A stretch of 64,000 nt of DNA from Ashinkailepas kermadecensis (lineage: Eukaryota; Arthropoda; Thecostraca; Neolepadidae), in the NCBI GenBank assembly GCA_034440615.1, contig JAOTOM010004961.1, forward strand, positions 282,001-346,000, read 5' to 3'. Shown here in pieces: positions 24,840 to 36,320 of the stretch. The notes beneath the pieces are model-generated. The model was not told the origin of the DNA. It saw only the letters and a program-made list of their open reading frames with translations, and did no database searches. Both the position numbers and the translations under genes were made by a program. Position 1 is the first letter of the stretch. Each line of letters opens with the position of its first letter.

Positions 24840-25790
24840 CCGCACGGAAATAGCTCACAGCCACAGACATCCAGTCTGTGGTGCTCGCAGCAACAGACAC
24901 CCAGCATGTGGTGTTCACAGCCACAGCCATCCAGTCTTTGGTGCTCGCAGACACAGACACCCAGCATGTGGTGTTCACAGCCACAGCCATCCAGTCTTTG
25001 GTGCTCGCAGACACAGACACCCGGTCTATGGTGCTCACAGCCACAGACACCCGGTCTGTAGTGCTCACAGCCACAGACATCCAGTATGTGGTGCTCACAG
25101 CCACAGACACCCAGTATGTAGCTGTGAGCACCACAGACACCCAGTATATGGTGCTCACAGCTACATACACCCAGTATGTGGTGCTCACAGCCACAAACAT
25201 CGAGTATGTGGTGCTCGCAGCCACAGACACCCAGTCTGTAGTGCTCACAGCCACAGACATCCAGTCTGTGGTGCTCGCAGCCACAGACACCCAGTATGTG
25301 GTGCTCACAGCCACAGACATCCAGTCTGCGGTGCTCACTGCCACAGACACCCAGTCTGTAGTGCTCACAGCCACAGGCACCTAGTCTGTGGTGCTCACAG
25401 CCACAGACACCCAGTCTGTAGTGCTCACAGCCGCATACACCCAGTCTGTGGTGCTTACAGCCACGGACACCCAGTATGTAGTGCTCACAGCCACAGACAT
25501 CCAGTCTGTGGTGCTCACAGTCACATACACCCAGTCTGTAGTGCTCAGAGCCACATACATCCAGTCTGTGGTGCTCACAGCCACAGACATCCAGTCTGTG
25601 GTGCTCACAGTCACATACACCCAGTCTGTAGTGCTCAGAGCCACATACATCCAGTCTGTGGTGCTCACAGCCACAGACATCCAGTCTGTAGTGCTCAGAG
25701 CCACAGACATCCAGTCTGTAGTGCTCACAGCCACAGACACCCAGTCTGTAGTGCTCACAGTTACATACACCCAGTCTGTGGGGGCACACA
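24840..25790. repeat. 30-bp minisatellite, about 31 copies
   Basis: Unit reads cagccacagacacccagtct then gtggtgctca. Variants are gtatgtg and acatcc, and one unit (about 25115) is partly inverted (tgtgagcaccacag). Open on both strands because the period is a multiple of three; no coding support. Confidence 0.95.
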
Positions 25791-25904
25791 TCCGGGCTGA
25801 CTACGCCACCGAGCGTTGATAACCGTCTGCAGCTCAGCGAAAATAAACACCCGCATCGGTGGCCACATGTGCAGCTGATATGTCGGCCAACACACTAACT
25901 AGCC

Positions 25905-26395
25905 GCCTAGATCCACGGCACCACCGCCGCACCAGTCTCCCCACCGATCTCCGCACCGATACCCGCAACAATATCCGCACCAATATCTGCACCAATCTCC
26001 GCACAGATTTCCGCATCAATCTATACACCAACATTTACACCAATCTATTCTCCATTATTCACACAGGTCTCGCATTAACATATACACCAATCTCCACACC
26101 AGTCTTCACATATTGCTCCGCACCAGTTCCTTCACCAATCTCTACACCAATCTCCGCACCATTCTTCACACAAATCTTCACACCATCCCTCACACAGATC
26201 TACGCACAAATCTCTACACCAATTTCCACATTAATATCTACACCAAACTCCGCACCAGCATCCTCACTAGTCTCTGCCCAGCTTCCTCATCAACTTCCTC
26301 ACCAGTCTCCGTGCCAGTCTCCGCACCAGCCTCCTTACCAGCCTCTTCACCAGTCTCCGTACCAGCAGTCTCCGTACCACTCTCCGCACCGATCG
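25905..26395. repeat. Degenerate 12/15-bp repeat (caccaatctccg-like)
   Basis: C/A/T-rich run of cagtctccgcac, caatctacac and related words, strongly diverged, with almost no G. It can act as a long pyrimidine-rich tract. Confidence 0.75.
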
Positions 26396-28189
26396 TGTGC
26401 TAGCTGCGGACTGGTTATGCGTCGTCATAGACCACTGATGATGTACTAGTATGTGTTCACGTTCTCGCGTACGCGCCTCTGCATGGGTGAATGCAGCAAC
26501 GGCAGCTGGAGGTAGAGGGGAGGGGGAGGCGCGGAAGGCCGGGATGGACCGTGTCGGCTGTAGGCTGGTTGGAACGATGCTGTTGCACGATCGGAATGTG
26601 TCTGAAATATAAGGGTGACGCCATTGGTGCCGTGTTGGGCAGAAGTTGTCTCTGGCCAGTGGTGTGGAGCGCCACGGCGAAGTGACCCGGAACGCTATGG
26701 CGAACTGATGTCGTACGCTATGGCGTGGTGATGTGAAACACTATAACCTAGTGATGTGGGACGTTATGGAGTAGCAGTGCGGAAAACTGAGTGGAAGTTG
26801 AGCATGGAGTAGTGGTGCGGAACCCACTGTTTGTCTTCCTTCGATGTGTTTGTCAGCACGCTGAGCTTCCGCTGGTCCGTGCGCTGGCTCATTACACCAA
26901 TCGTCAGCCAATGCATAGATTGTAGTCTGCAAGTAATTCGCTTTCAACCCGCAATCTTTCGATTCCTAGTCAGCATCACATGTCACCATGCGGGATCATG
27001 TCAGCATCACATGTCACCATGCGGGATCAACGTCGTCCCATCGGGATCATTCGTCGGATGCTGAAACGTTCTGCCGTGCTCTTTTATTGGTGGGCATAGA
27101 TCCGCCCCCGACATCTGTAATTGCGCAGGATATGCAGATCATTGGAAACACCCGCAAGCGGCGTCTGCACCTCGAGCAATGCCGTCACCACCTGCCTGCT
27201 TTGCTGGGTCGACGGCTGCGTGCCACGACGAATGCCTTCGGAATGTGCTGTCACCGAATGTTATCGCCGCCTCGGCCATGGCGTCTGCGGGTTTGACACA
27301 CGGCGTGCCTCCGCTTATTTTGGCATTCATCCTTGGATTTATGCTTGGGTAAGCAGAAGCAGGAGGACGTGCCATCTGTGCATCTGTGCCAGTGAGTGCG
27401 CTTTTTGGTCTCGTGCGCTCACAGAATAGTACGGCGGTGCCACCGCACCACCATACTGGATCAACGAGGATTCCACCTGTCGGCATGCCACCATTGGCTT
27501 CGTTTACACATTGTAATGCGCACCGATTTGCAAATTCTCACAGGAACATCGTCTCGCCAAAGCGGGACCCTGGTGTGCTGGTATCTGGTGACAGCCTCCA
27601 TGAATACATGCATGACCCATTTGGGCACTACCAGCTTATTAATACTGATTGTTTACGTTACGCCACTTTCGCTCTTGCACCCAACCCTTCCCGGCGCATT
27701 CCTTTGCCGTTGTGGCTGATTTACAAACACGCCACAGCGCCTTCCTGTGGCTACACCTCTCACTGCTTACAATATTCCAATACTGTGACCGCTGCATGGG
27801 GTAAGCGCAGGGAAGCTGGAACCGGTATCGCTAGGGAGAGCAAACAGGGGATTTGGCGAGTGGCGTCCGCACCAGGCTTACATCCCTCGATGCATTGCTT
27901 ATTATCGAGGGTGGTGTTTTCATTGCAGAACACTTACCGGTCGGGAGGGGGGGTTGACACTGCTTCTCATTCCTGGGGCACGAGCGTAACGAGCTGTAGT
28001 CATGGGGTTAATTAATTGTACTCGTAGCTGGTGAAAAGTGTTCTACGATACTAATTTTCCCGTGCTCTGCTGGTATATGGCAAACGGACAGTATCCTTGA
28101 TCCAATTCTAAAGAATATAAAATATTTTACAAGGCCAACGAGATTGCGCTAGTTGTTAGCGCGCATTGTTTGTTGGTGTTGGTGCCCGT
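26396..28189. other. No recognised gene
   Basis: Mostly unique sequence. A 22-bp duplication (cagcatcacatgtcaccatg) occurs at about 26980 and 27002. Frames of up to 209 codons on + carry no recognised domain. Confidence 0.45.
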
Positions 28190-28195
28190 CGGTTA

Positions 28196-28506
28196 TGTCT
28201 GCTATATCGGTTACGTCGGTTACGTCGGTTACGTCGGTTACGTCGGTTACGTCGGTTACGTCGGTTACGTCGGTTGCGTCGGTTACGTCGGTTACGTCGG
28301 TTACGTCGGTTACGTCGGTTACGTCAGTTACGTCGGTTACGTCGGTTACGTCGGTTGCGTCGGTTACGTCGGTTACGTCGGTTACGTCGGTTACGTCGGT
28401 TACGTCGGTTACGTCGGTTACGTCGGTTACGTCGGTTACGTCGGTTACGTCGGTTACGTCGGTTACGTCGGTTACGTCGGTTATGTCGGTTATGTCGGTT
28501 ACGTCA
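28196..28506. repeat. 9-bp (GGTTACGTC)n array, about 34 copies
   Basis: Nearly pure repeat with rare ggttgcgtc, agttacgtc and ggttatgtc variants. All three + frames and one minus frame are open (VTS, RLR, GYV and DVT tripeptides); these are artefacts. Confidence 0.97.
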
Positions 28507-28679
28507 GGCTCGACAAGACGCATGACAACCAAACCGGCCGTTCGTCGATGGACGGATGGCATGCCATGACATATGACACATGACACAGACACAGACACAC
28601 TATGCAACACAGCTGCCAATCGCAACTGATCGAAACGCAATTAATTTCCAGGTAATCCGCACCAATGCATTCGTGACAT

Positions 28680-28850
28680 CCATTGGCCAGGCCTGGTGAC
28701 GTCACCCACTGACCGGGCCTGATGACGTCATCCATTGACCAGACCTGGTGACATCACCCACTGACCAGGCCTGGTGACGTCGCCCATTTACCAGACCTGG
28801 TGACGTCGCCATTTGAGCAGGCCTGGTGACGTCACCCATTGATCAGAAGT
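28680..28850. repeat. ~26-bp repeat with CRE-like palindromes, about 6 copies
   Basis: Units read ccaggcctggtgacgtcacc then cattga. At least three contain the full octamer tgacgtca, the others tgacgtcg or tgacatca. Confidence 0.88.
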
Positions 28851-29105
28851 GTAACAAGTGGGACACTCTGCCACGTCCCTTCCGTGAGGAGACGCGGTCA
28901 TTGCGGTCTCTGAAGCAGGCCAGAGGTGGTCACTGAACCTCAGCTGTGAGACGGGACGACTGTCACATCCCTCTGGATACGGGGCCGACCACTGTAGCCG
29001 ATGCCCTTCTGGGGACAGAGTGATATGTGCTCGTCTCCTTCAGAGACGGACCTGTTCACTGTATCCGCCTACGAGACAAACCTGCGCCTCCTCCACCCTG
29101 TGACG

Positions 29106-29311
29106 CAGATCAGATGACCGCCCCTCCCCTGCCGCTGCAGATCCACGCCACATCATACCAGCGTACCGTGGTGGAGGAGAGCCACGACCCGCCGTACGCC
29201 AAACCTGTCAGATCAGATGACCGCCCCTCCCCTGCCGCTGCAGATCCACGCCACATCATACCAGCGTACCGTGGTGGAGGAGAGCCACGACCCGCCGTAC
29301 GCCAAACCTGT
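29106..29311 (+). repeat. 103-bp tandem duplication of a paxillin acceptor and exon start
   Basis: Copies 29106-29208 and 29209-29311 are essentially identical and each contains cctgccgctgcag plus about 68-70 nt of the LD5 exon. See the exon at 29244. Confidence 0.95.
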
Positions 29312-29429
29312 CAAGGCAGCTCAGCTGGACACCATGCTCGGCAATCTGCAGGAGGACATGAACAAACAGGGCGTCAACACCACGCACAAAGGCACGTGTG
29401 CCGCCTGCGACAAACCCATCGCTGGTCAG
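29244..29429 (+). CDS. PXN: Paxillin exon with LD5 motif and start of LIM1
   Basis: 186-nt exon, 62 codons, phase 0 at both ends. It starts [14 protein letters not shown], carries an LD5 motif ([15 protein letters not shown], about residues 27-41 of the exon), then [14 protein letters not shown], the first zinc-ligand pair of LIM1. Acceptor is ctgccgctgcag ending at 29243; donor CAG|gtgaga. The first 70 nt of the exon plus its acceptor are duplicated in tandem (29106-29208 and 29209-29311, period 103 bp). Only the downstream copy is in frame with LD5 and LIM1, so I place the exon start at 29244. Use of the upstream acceptor at 29140/29141 would add 103 nt and shift the frame. Confidence 0.92.
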
Positions 29430-29454
29430 GTGAGACGTCCAGGCAACCTTCATA

Positions 29455-29960
29455 GTACCAATCAGTGTACCTGGCAGTGCACCAGTCAGTGTACCGGTCA
29501 GTGTACCGGTCAGTGTACCTGACAGTGTAACTGACAGTGTACCAGTCAGTGTACCGGTCAGTGTACCGGTCAGTGTGTACCTGGCAGTGTACCTGACAGT
29601 GTACCTAACAGTGTACCTGGCAGTGTACCTGACAGTGTACCTAACAGTGCACCTGACAGCGTACCTGACAGTGTACCTGGCAGTGTATCTGACAGTGTAC
29701 CTGGCAGTGTATCTGACAGTGTACCTGACCGTGCACCGGTGAGTGTATCGTCAGTGTACCGTCAGTGTACCTGGAACTGTACCTGACAGTGTACCTGACA
29801 GTGTACCTGACATTATACCTGACAGTGTACCTGAAAGTGTACCTGACATTGTACCTGACAGTGCATCTGACATTGCACCCGTCAGTGTACCCGTCAGTGT
29901 ACCTGTCAGCATGCCAGTCAGCGTACCCGCCAATGTACCCGTCAGTGTAAGATCAGTGTA
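29455..29960. repeat. 12-bp (CAGTGTACCTGA)n-type array
   Basis: Runs of cagtgtacctga, cagtgtaccggt and related words, directly after the LD5/LIM1 exon donor (gtcaggtgag). The word ggtcag recurs in the first units, but derivation from the donor is uncertain. Confidence 0.85.
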
Positions 29961-30814
29961 CCCAGGAAATTGCATGGTTCATATTTGACAATACGATGGC
30001 ATTCTGATTTCAAATATCAAACATGTCCACTGTTCAGGTAGCTGAATGCGACCTTGTTGCTTTCAGAATAATATCATATCTTACAAATCGATGCATGCGC
30101 CGTGAATAATTATCTTAGTTGTAATAAAAGGTAATCCGACTTTATAAGCCTGTAAATGTAAGCGTCTGTGGACAGTACAACACGAGCCTTATATTTTATG
30201 GTCACCAGCAACGCCCTGGTATGTACAATACATGTGTATTTTACGTGCGAAAGTGGTATGCTTGATCCGTCGAAATTGTGCCTGCCTTCGTGTGTGACAA
30301 AATAAGCGAACGTAACGATATTCTATAAGAAAAAGGAACATGAATTTGCTTCTTCATATGTATTGGAGTCATATTTGTCGTATTTGTCATATTTGTGAAA
30401 TTTTGAACATCTGCATGGATCGATTTCGTCAAAGCAATTCGCACGTGCTATGCTGCAAGGCAGTCGGATGATAATTTTGTTTTATCTGCGCAGGGAGCGG
30501 GCGCAGAAGTACGACTACGACAATTGCTCTGCTGTAGCACTCAGTATACACTGTACATATCTTTGACACCGAGCCTATTCCGCGAGTTGGCACGTGCGAA
30601 GCTACCGTTACGCCCCAGCACGCTCCCCAGTTCCATCATTTTTCTGAGACGTGGTAAGCGTTGTCAAAAGACAATGCCCTTGGCGAGCAATGATCAGGTT
30701 GAACCATGTTTATTCGTTGTTATATTTTAGTTGACAGCGTGACAAAACGGTCAGCACTAAATATCAACACCTGGCTTTTACCTGCAACAAACATGTCACC
30801 CGCAATGAGCCCTC
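29961..30814. other. Intronic sequence, nothing recognised
   Basis: AT-rich unique sequence in the paxillin intron. Confidence 0.5.
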
Positions 30815-30948
30815 AGATGGACGTCTTGAGATGACCTCTGACACTTAACCTGGCCATGACCATGGCATGCAACCGCCATGACCTCTGACACTTGACTTCG
30901 CCGAAGTCCCTGACATTTGACCACTGACACGTGACTGGTGGGTTGCAG

Positions 30949-31122
30949 GTCATCACGGCACTCGGGAAAACCTGGCACACAGAACACTTCACCTGCACAC
31001 ATTGCAACGAAGAGTTGGGCACCAAGAACTTCTTCGAGCGGGATGGCCGACCCTACTGCGAGAAGGACTACCACAACCTGTTCTCGCCACGATGTGCCTA
31101 CTGCGAAGGACCCATACTGGAT
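30949..31122 (+). CDS. PXN: Paxillin exon: rest of LIM1, start of LIM2
   Basis: 174-nt exon, 58 codons, phase 0/0. Encodes [16 protein letters not shown] then THC...[16 protein letters not shown], completing the zinc ligands of LIM1, followed by [12 protein letters not shown], the first ligand pair of LIM2. The sequence follows the highly conserved paxillin LIM1 closely. Acceptor is gtgggttgcag|GTC; donor is GAT|gtcagt, a weaker site because the exon ends in T. The upstream intron end (30815-30945) holds imperfect repeats of gacctctgacacttgac. An open frame on the opposite strand here is a shadow. Confidence 0.95.
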
Positions 31123-31623
31123 GTCAGTGTCCGGCTCATGAGATGTAGATATCTGTCTCTGTTTTCTCTTATTCTGTTCCGTAGGTCTGTCGGTGAATGC
31201 ATTTCCCTTGCAATTTCCGAACAATTTCCAACAATTTGATGAACAATTGAACAACTTGATGAACAATTTCCGCAAGCATATTTATTTGGAACTTAAGAGG
31301 TGTCCTTGTACTGTGATGTTGAAGAAGCTGACCTCGTTGCTCGTCACCTTCGTTTTGAACAGTGCAAAGCATGGCATGGGTAAATTTGAGAATGCTTTGA
31401 TGCTGTCGAAGAGTGATCTTTCGTACTGTAGAGAGCTGCACGTTTTTATACACTGCATCCGACCGTTGAGGCCCGTGCTGACGTTTCACACCGATTGGGC
31501 TCTGATGTGCACACCTCGAATGAAGCCGGATCTCAAATCCGTGCTGTCCATTCCATAAATAACAGCACCACGACTGAACCAGCGTAGCACTGCGCTTTCG
31601 CACTCGGGTGCTCGTTGTTCCAG
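31123..31623 (+). other. 501-bp paxillin intron
   Basis: Shortest intron of the gene. It has a small run of gaacaatt words at 31217-31270; nothing else is recognised. Confidence 0.8.
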
Positions 31624-31854
31624 AAATGTGTAACGGCACTGGAGCGAACCTGGCACCCGGAACACTTCTTCTGTGCCCATTGCGGCGAGCCGTTCGGCGA
31701 CTCCGGCTTCCACGAGCGCGACGGCAACGCCTACTGCAGGACCGACTACTTCAGCTTGTTCGCTCCTCGCTGCGGCGCTTGTACCCAGCCTGTCATGGAG
31801 AACTACATCTCGGCGCTCAACAGCCAGTGGCACCCGCATTGCTTCGTCTGCAAG
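31624..31854 (+). CDS. PXN: Paxillin exon: rest of LIM2, first half of LIM3
   Basis: 231-nt exon, 77 codons, phase 0/0. It opens [20 protein letters not shown] and continues through the [16 protein letters not shown] segment of LIM2, then [19 protein letters not shown] and WHPHCFVCK, the first two ligand sets of LIM3. ENYISALN is a paxillin-family signature. Acceptor is gttgttccag|AAA; donor AAG|gtgggc. The next exon lies 11 kb away across arrays and two LINE fragments. Confidence 0.95.
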
Positions 31855-31884
31855 GTGGGCACCGGTTGAATCTAGCAGTGTCAT

Positions 31885-32395
31885 GAGAGGGGTGCTGTGT
31901 TGGGCTGGGGAGGATGGCAATCTGCTGTGTTGGACTAGGGAGGACGGGGTGCTGTGTTGGGCTAGGGATGACAGGGTGCTGTGTTGGGCTGGGGAGGATG
32001 GCAATCTGCTGTGTTGGGCTAGGGAGGACGGGGTGCTGTGTTGGGCTGGGGAGGACGGGGTGCTGTATTGGGCTAGGGAGGACGGGGTTCTGTGTTGGGC
32101 TGGGGAGGATGGCAATCTGCTGTGTTGGGCTAGGGAGGACGGGTGCTGTGTTGGGCTAGGGAGGACGGGGTGTTATGTTGGGCTGGGGAGGATGGCAATC
32201 TGCTGTGTTGGGCTGGGGAGGATGGCAGTCTGCTGTGTTGGGCTATGGAGGACAGGATCTGCTGTGCTGGGCTGGGGAGGATGGCAGTCTGCTGTGTTGG
32301 GCTGGGGAGGACGGGATCTGCTGTGCTGGGCTGGGGAGGACGGGAATATGCTATGTTTAGCTGGGGAGGACGGGGATATGCTGTGCTGGGGCGAG
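31885..32395. repeat. ~30-36-bp (gggctggggagga) array, about 15 copies
   Basis: Units read gtgctgtgttgggctggggag followed by gatggcaatct or gacggg. It begins about 30 bp after the LIM2/LIM3 exon donor. G-rich on +. Confidence 0.9.
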
Positions 32396-32939
32396 ATGGA
32401 TGGAGCTTGCCGTGCTGTGGCAAAACAAAGTGGGAGTTGATGAAGGGACTGGACTCGGTCGTCAAGGAAGGTTTGACATTGTTGAAAAAGGAAGATATGC
32501 TTGAGGCTGTTGGCTGGCAATGATGGGTTAGACATGTTGGGGAAATAAGGCAGCTGGACGTATTGAAATGGAAAACAAGATGGAAGTGCCATTGTTTTGT
32601 AGCATGACAAAGTTCCGTTTGATTAGGTCAAGACATAAAAACAAGAACGTCCAGATAAAAAGGCTGGACTATTGGCCTGGCTGAGCAGGTGGCTCATTTC
32701 ATTTTCATATTTGAAGATATGTTAGCAACAAAATAAAAGCGTAAATTCTAAGCCACTTTATTTCTGCGCGCTGCGGCATATACATTTTTACTCCTATACC
32801 AAAAATACCTTACACTGCACAGATTACTACCTACACCAAAACATCTCACACCTTACACTGTAGATTACGTATACTAAAAATACCCTACACATTACATTGC
32901 ACAGATTACCAAAACCAACATCACCCTACACCTTACACC
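32396..32939. other. Intronic sequence, nothing recognised
   Basis: Unique AT-rich sequence; from about 32795 it grades into an array with ttacac words. Confidence 0.5.
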
Positions 32940-33620
32940 TTACATAGCGTATATTGCCTATACTAAAAGCACTACACACCTGACACCCTACACCTAACAC
33001 CCTACACCTGACACCCTACACCTGACACTCTGCACCTGACACCCTACACCTAACACCCTACACCTGACACCCTACACCTGACACTCTGCACCTGACACCC
33101 TACACATGACACCCTACACCTGACACTCTACACCTGACACCCTACACCTGACACCATGCACTTGACATCCTACACCTGACACCATACACCCTACACCTGA
33201 CACTCTACACCTGACATTCTACACCTGACACCCTACACATGATATTATACGCCTGATACCCTACACCTGACACCCTACACCTGACACTCTACACCTGACA
33301 CCCTACACCTGACACCCTACACCTGACACCCTATACCTGACACCCTACACCTGACACCCTACACCAGACAGCCTACACCTGCCACTCTACACCTGACACC
33401 ACACACCTGACACCATACACCATACACCTGACACCATACACCTGACACCCTACACCTGATACCCTACACCTGACACCTGACACCTGACACCATACACATG
33501 ACACCATGCACATGACGCCATACACATGACGCCACACACATGACACCATACACCTGACGCCATACACCTGACACCCTACACCTGCCACTCTACACCTGCC
33601 ACCCTACACCTGACACCCTA
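32940..33620. repeat. 14-bp (CACCCTACACCTGA)n array, about 45 copies
   Basis: Caccctacacctga with many point variants (ctctac, catacac). G appears only in the tgac step, so the strand is strongly A/C-biased. Confidence 0.93.
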
Positions 33621-34139
33621 CATTGCACAGATTCGCGTCCTTCGTTATCGGCGAAAAAAGAAGAGTCGCGCACTACCTGTGCAGTGCACAGGTAGTGCAC
33701 AGGTAGTGCATGCCCTATACGTACCAGCACTCATTATTGGAACATTATGAAAGTTAACCGAAGGGCGTAAAAATAACTTGGAGTTAAACACTTCGCGAAA
33801 GTATTTATTAACAGATATGCATCGTTATATGTTCTAATTCATGCCTGATTACTCATTAACCTGTGTCTAATTTCCACCGACAAATTTGCACGGCTGTGTT
33901 ATCTGTTGGGCTGCAGTCCAAGTCAACAAACCACCGTGCCTTTCGGCAGCCGGCTCTCGTCGAATAGACTGCCAACATCACAGCTCGACGCCGATCGGAG
34001 CCCACCACCCGGACCGAGTGTTGTTTCTGGAAGCTGTCGCTGTCGACTGAATCCAGCGCTTGATCCTTTTGGCTAGTCATTGTTCAAACGATCGATTTTG
34101 ATGGTGTGCTGGCCGAGCGCCTGCAGAAATGCAAACCCA
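33621..34139. other. Intronic sequence, nothing recognised
   Basis: Includes a triple gtgcacaggtagt run at 33680-33712. No gene seen. Confidence 0.5.
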
Positions 34140-34560
34140 TCAGGACAACCCAGATCACGTGACAGGTTGGAGTGCCGAGCCACCATGGGCAGTCCAGATC
34201 ACGTGACAGGTTGGAGTGCCGAGCCACCATGGGCAGTCCAGATCACGTGACAGGTTGGAGTGCAGAGCCACCATGGGCAGTCCAGATCACGTGACAGGTT
34301 GGAGTGCAGAGCCACCATGGGCAGTCCAGATCACGTGACAAGTTTGAGTGCAGAGCCACCATGGGCAGTCCAGATCACGTGACAGGTTGAAGTGCAGGGC
34401 CACCATGGGCAGTCAAGACCACGTGACAAGTTGGAGTGCAGAGCCACCAGGGCGACCGAGATCACGTGACAGGTTGGAGTGCAGAGCCACCAGGGGAGAC
34501 CGAGATCACGTGACAGGTTGGAGTGCAGAGGCACCAGGGGCTGTCCAGATCACGTGATAG
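34140..34560. repeat. 43-bp repeat with E-box palindromes, about 10 copies
   Basis: Unit reads gatcacgtgacaggttggag then tgcagagccaccatgggcag. Nearly every unit carries tcacgtga, a palindromic E-box of the bHLH-Zip type. Confidence 0.93.
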
Positions 34561-34770
34561 GTCGGTCCACGTGGCGTTCATTGTATGACTGCCAAACTAT
34601 TCTCATATTCAGGGCTATGCTATTATATGGCCGTTATCATGCTATTGCTGTTGACATACGATTCCCCTGGTAGGAATAATGGTGAAGGCAAATTTGTCTT
34701 TGAATGTAGCCAATTCGGACCAAATCGAGTGCATTGAGCGATAATCCAGTAACTGCAGAGAGCAGAGAAA

Positions 34771-35057
34771 CTAGTATGTGAGCAGATATTGGCTTACTTC
34801 GCCTCACAGAATCTCATGTGCCCAGTCCGCACCGCAGCACTCGACTGAGACAGCTCTCTTGTGCATTACCAGGACCATTTATCGAGCTATTGATGCTGGC
34901 CGGGTCGTACCGTGCCTATTGGACTTAGCTAAAGCATTTGATTGCGGTTGGCCGGGTGGCTCCATGGTGTCTAGTGGACTCATTTATGCAATTGCCTGGT
35001 GGACTGGGCACATGGGATTCTGTGAGGCGAAGTAAGCCAATATCTGCTCACATACTT
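34771..35057. repeat. ~55-bp inverted repeats around an RT fragment
   Basis: The stretch tatgtgagcagatattggct through catgtgcccagtcc at 34774-34828 is repeated inverted at 34997-35055. The ~165 bp between them includes an RT-like frame. Confidence 0.88.
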
Positions 35058-35230
35058 GTTTGCCCACAGCAGTGCCTGGTGGACTTACCTAAGGCATTTT
35101 ATTGATGTTGGTCGGGTGGCACTACTGTGCCTGGTGGACTTACCTAAGGCATTTGATTGATGTTGGTCGGGTGGCACTACTGTGCCTGGTGGACTTACCT
35201 AAGGCATTCGATTGTTGCGTCACGATCCCA
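34825..35230 (+). pseudogene. LINE reverse transcriptase fragment, rearranged
   Basis: The + frame at 34826-34950 reads PQHSTETALLCITR, then IYRAIDAGRVVPCLLDLAKA with FDC, the RT2a-RT3 region (with the first catalytic Asp of the palm in LLDLAKAFD) of a CR1/RTE/Jockey-like non-LTR element. After the inverted repeat, three partial copies of VGRVALLCLVDLPKAFD follow in tandem (35060-35220, ~53-bp spacing). No other element domain is attached, so this is a dead, locally amplified scrap. Confidence 0.72.
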
Positions 35231-36214
35231 TTGTTAACCGTCACCGGGCCGGGGAGGAACGCACAAGAGCACCACCTCCCCTTCCTCAGGTTTGTGCAGG
35301 ATTGCAGCCAAATGAGTGGACGCGGACACGAGACATTGATAACTTGTATATGCATCTACTTTGCATATCCTACAAATTTCAAGTCAAGGTCATCACAGAT
35401 CATTGAGCTGGGATTGGACGAAGAGAGTAAAGTTCCAAAATCCTAAAAGCACCGCCTTTCAGAATAGTTGCAAAATATCAACACCAAGCATATACTATGC
35501 CGTTGTAACATCTGCACGTGCATCTGGTCCTGGAACCTGTCCCGCCTCCATATTTTTTTGTTTGTTACAGGGACATCTAGTTAGGAACTGACCAAAAGTC
35601 ACGAGCCACATTACACAGTAACTCTGACTGGCGAATCCTAAACGATGCAACGTTCGCATCGTGAGTACGCACCTTGCCAATATGGATGCCATAAACATCG
35701 TGTACACCAGATATTGGGATTTGTGAACGTGATCACCAATCACCATAGTGACGATAATGATAAGAACAGGACGATAATGACAAGGACAAGACGAGGATGT
35801 CAAGAATCAGTGTGCGGTTTGAATGGCTCCTTTTGGAAGCATCGCCTTCAAATATGCGTTGGTGGCAACACTTTCGGACTCGTCAATCCCAGTCAGCAAG
35901 CGACAAGACGACTGGCCGCCTGGACACTGTCATAGCAGCTGTTGCATTTGTATTGGATAGCAAGATTTCACCAATCCTTGGCAGGCACGTATGCAATCGA
36001 TTTCATACCGTAACCTCGCTCCGTTTATCAGTCATCCACACCGGGCCCGTATCAAGTGTCGGGCCCATGGAGTGCACGCGGCGCGCGCTGGTGTGTGTAT
36101 CAGCACATGTGCTGATACACACGTGCTTATAACGCATGCTAAATCAATTCGGGTCGTGTGTGATTCTCTGTTGCTTGTCCGATATGGTGGCTGTGAGATT
36201 GTCCAGTCGTGAAG
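35231..36214. other. Intronic sequence with one perfect palindrome
   Basis: No gene recognised. A 30-bp perfect palindrome lies at 36093-36122. Confidence 0.5.
36093..36122. repeat. 30-bp perfect palindrome
   Basis: gtgtgtatcagcaca and its exact reverse complement meet with no loop, centred between 36107 and 36108. Confidence 0.95.
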
Positions 36215-36320
36215 CAAGCCCATCATACCACCAGTCAAATCATGCCACCAGCCCATCATACCACAAGCCAATCATACCACCAGCGAAGCCCATCATACCA
36301 CCAGCCAAGTCATGTCACCA
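36215..36320. repeat. Short irregular repeat (cccatcataccaccag)
   Basis: About six irregular copies of cccatcataccaccag(c) and catgccaccag words. Confidence 0.8.

Noticed and set aside
23455..25800. ORFs with repeating decapeptides on both strands
   Set aside because: Two 30-bp arrays, where a period divisible by three keeps frames open on both strands without selection.
28149..28640. DVT/GYV/RLR tripeptide proteins
   Set aside because: Translations of the 9-bp repeat in all frames.
30796..31639. Minus-strand ORFs of 156-159 codons opposite the LIM exons
   Set aside because: Antisense shadows of conserved paxillin exons on +.
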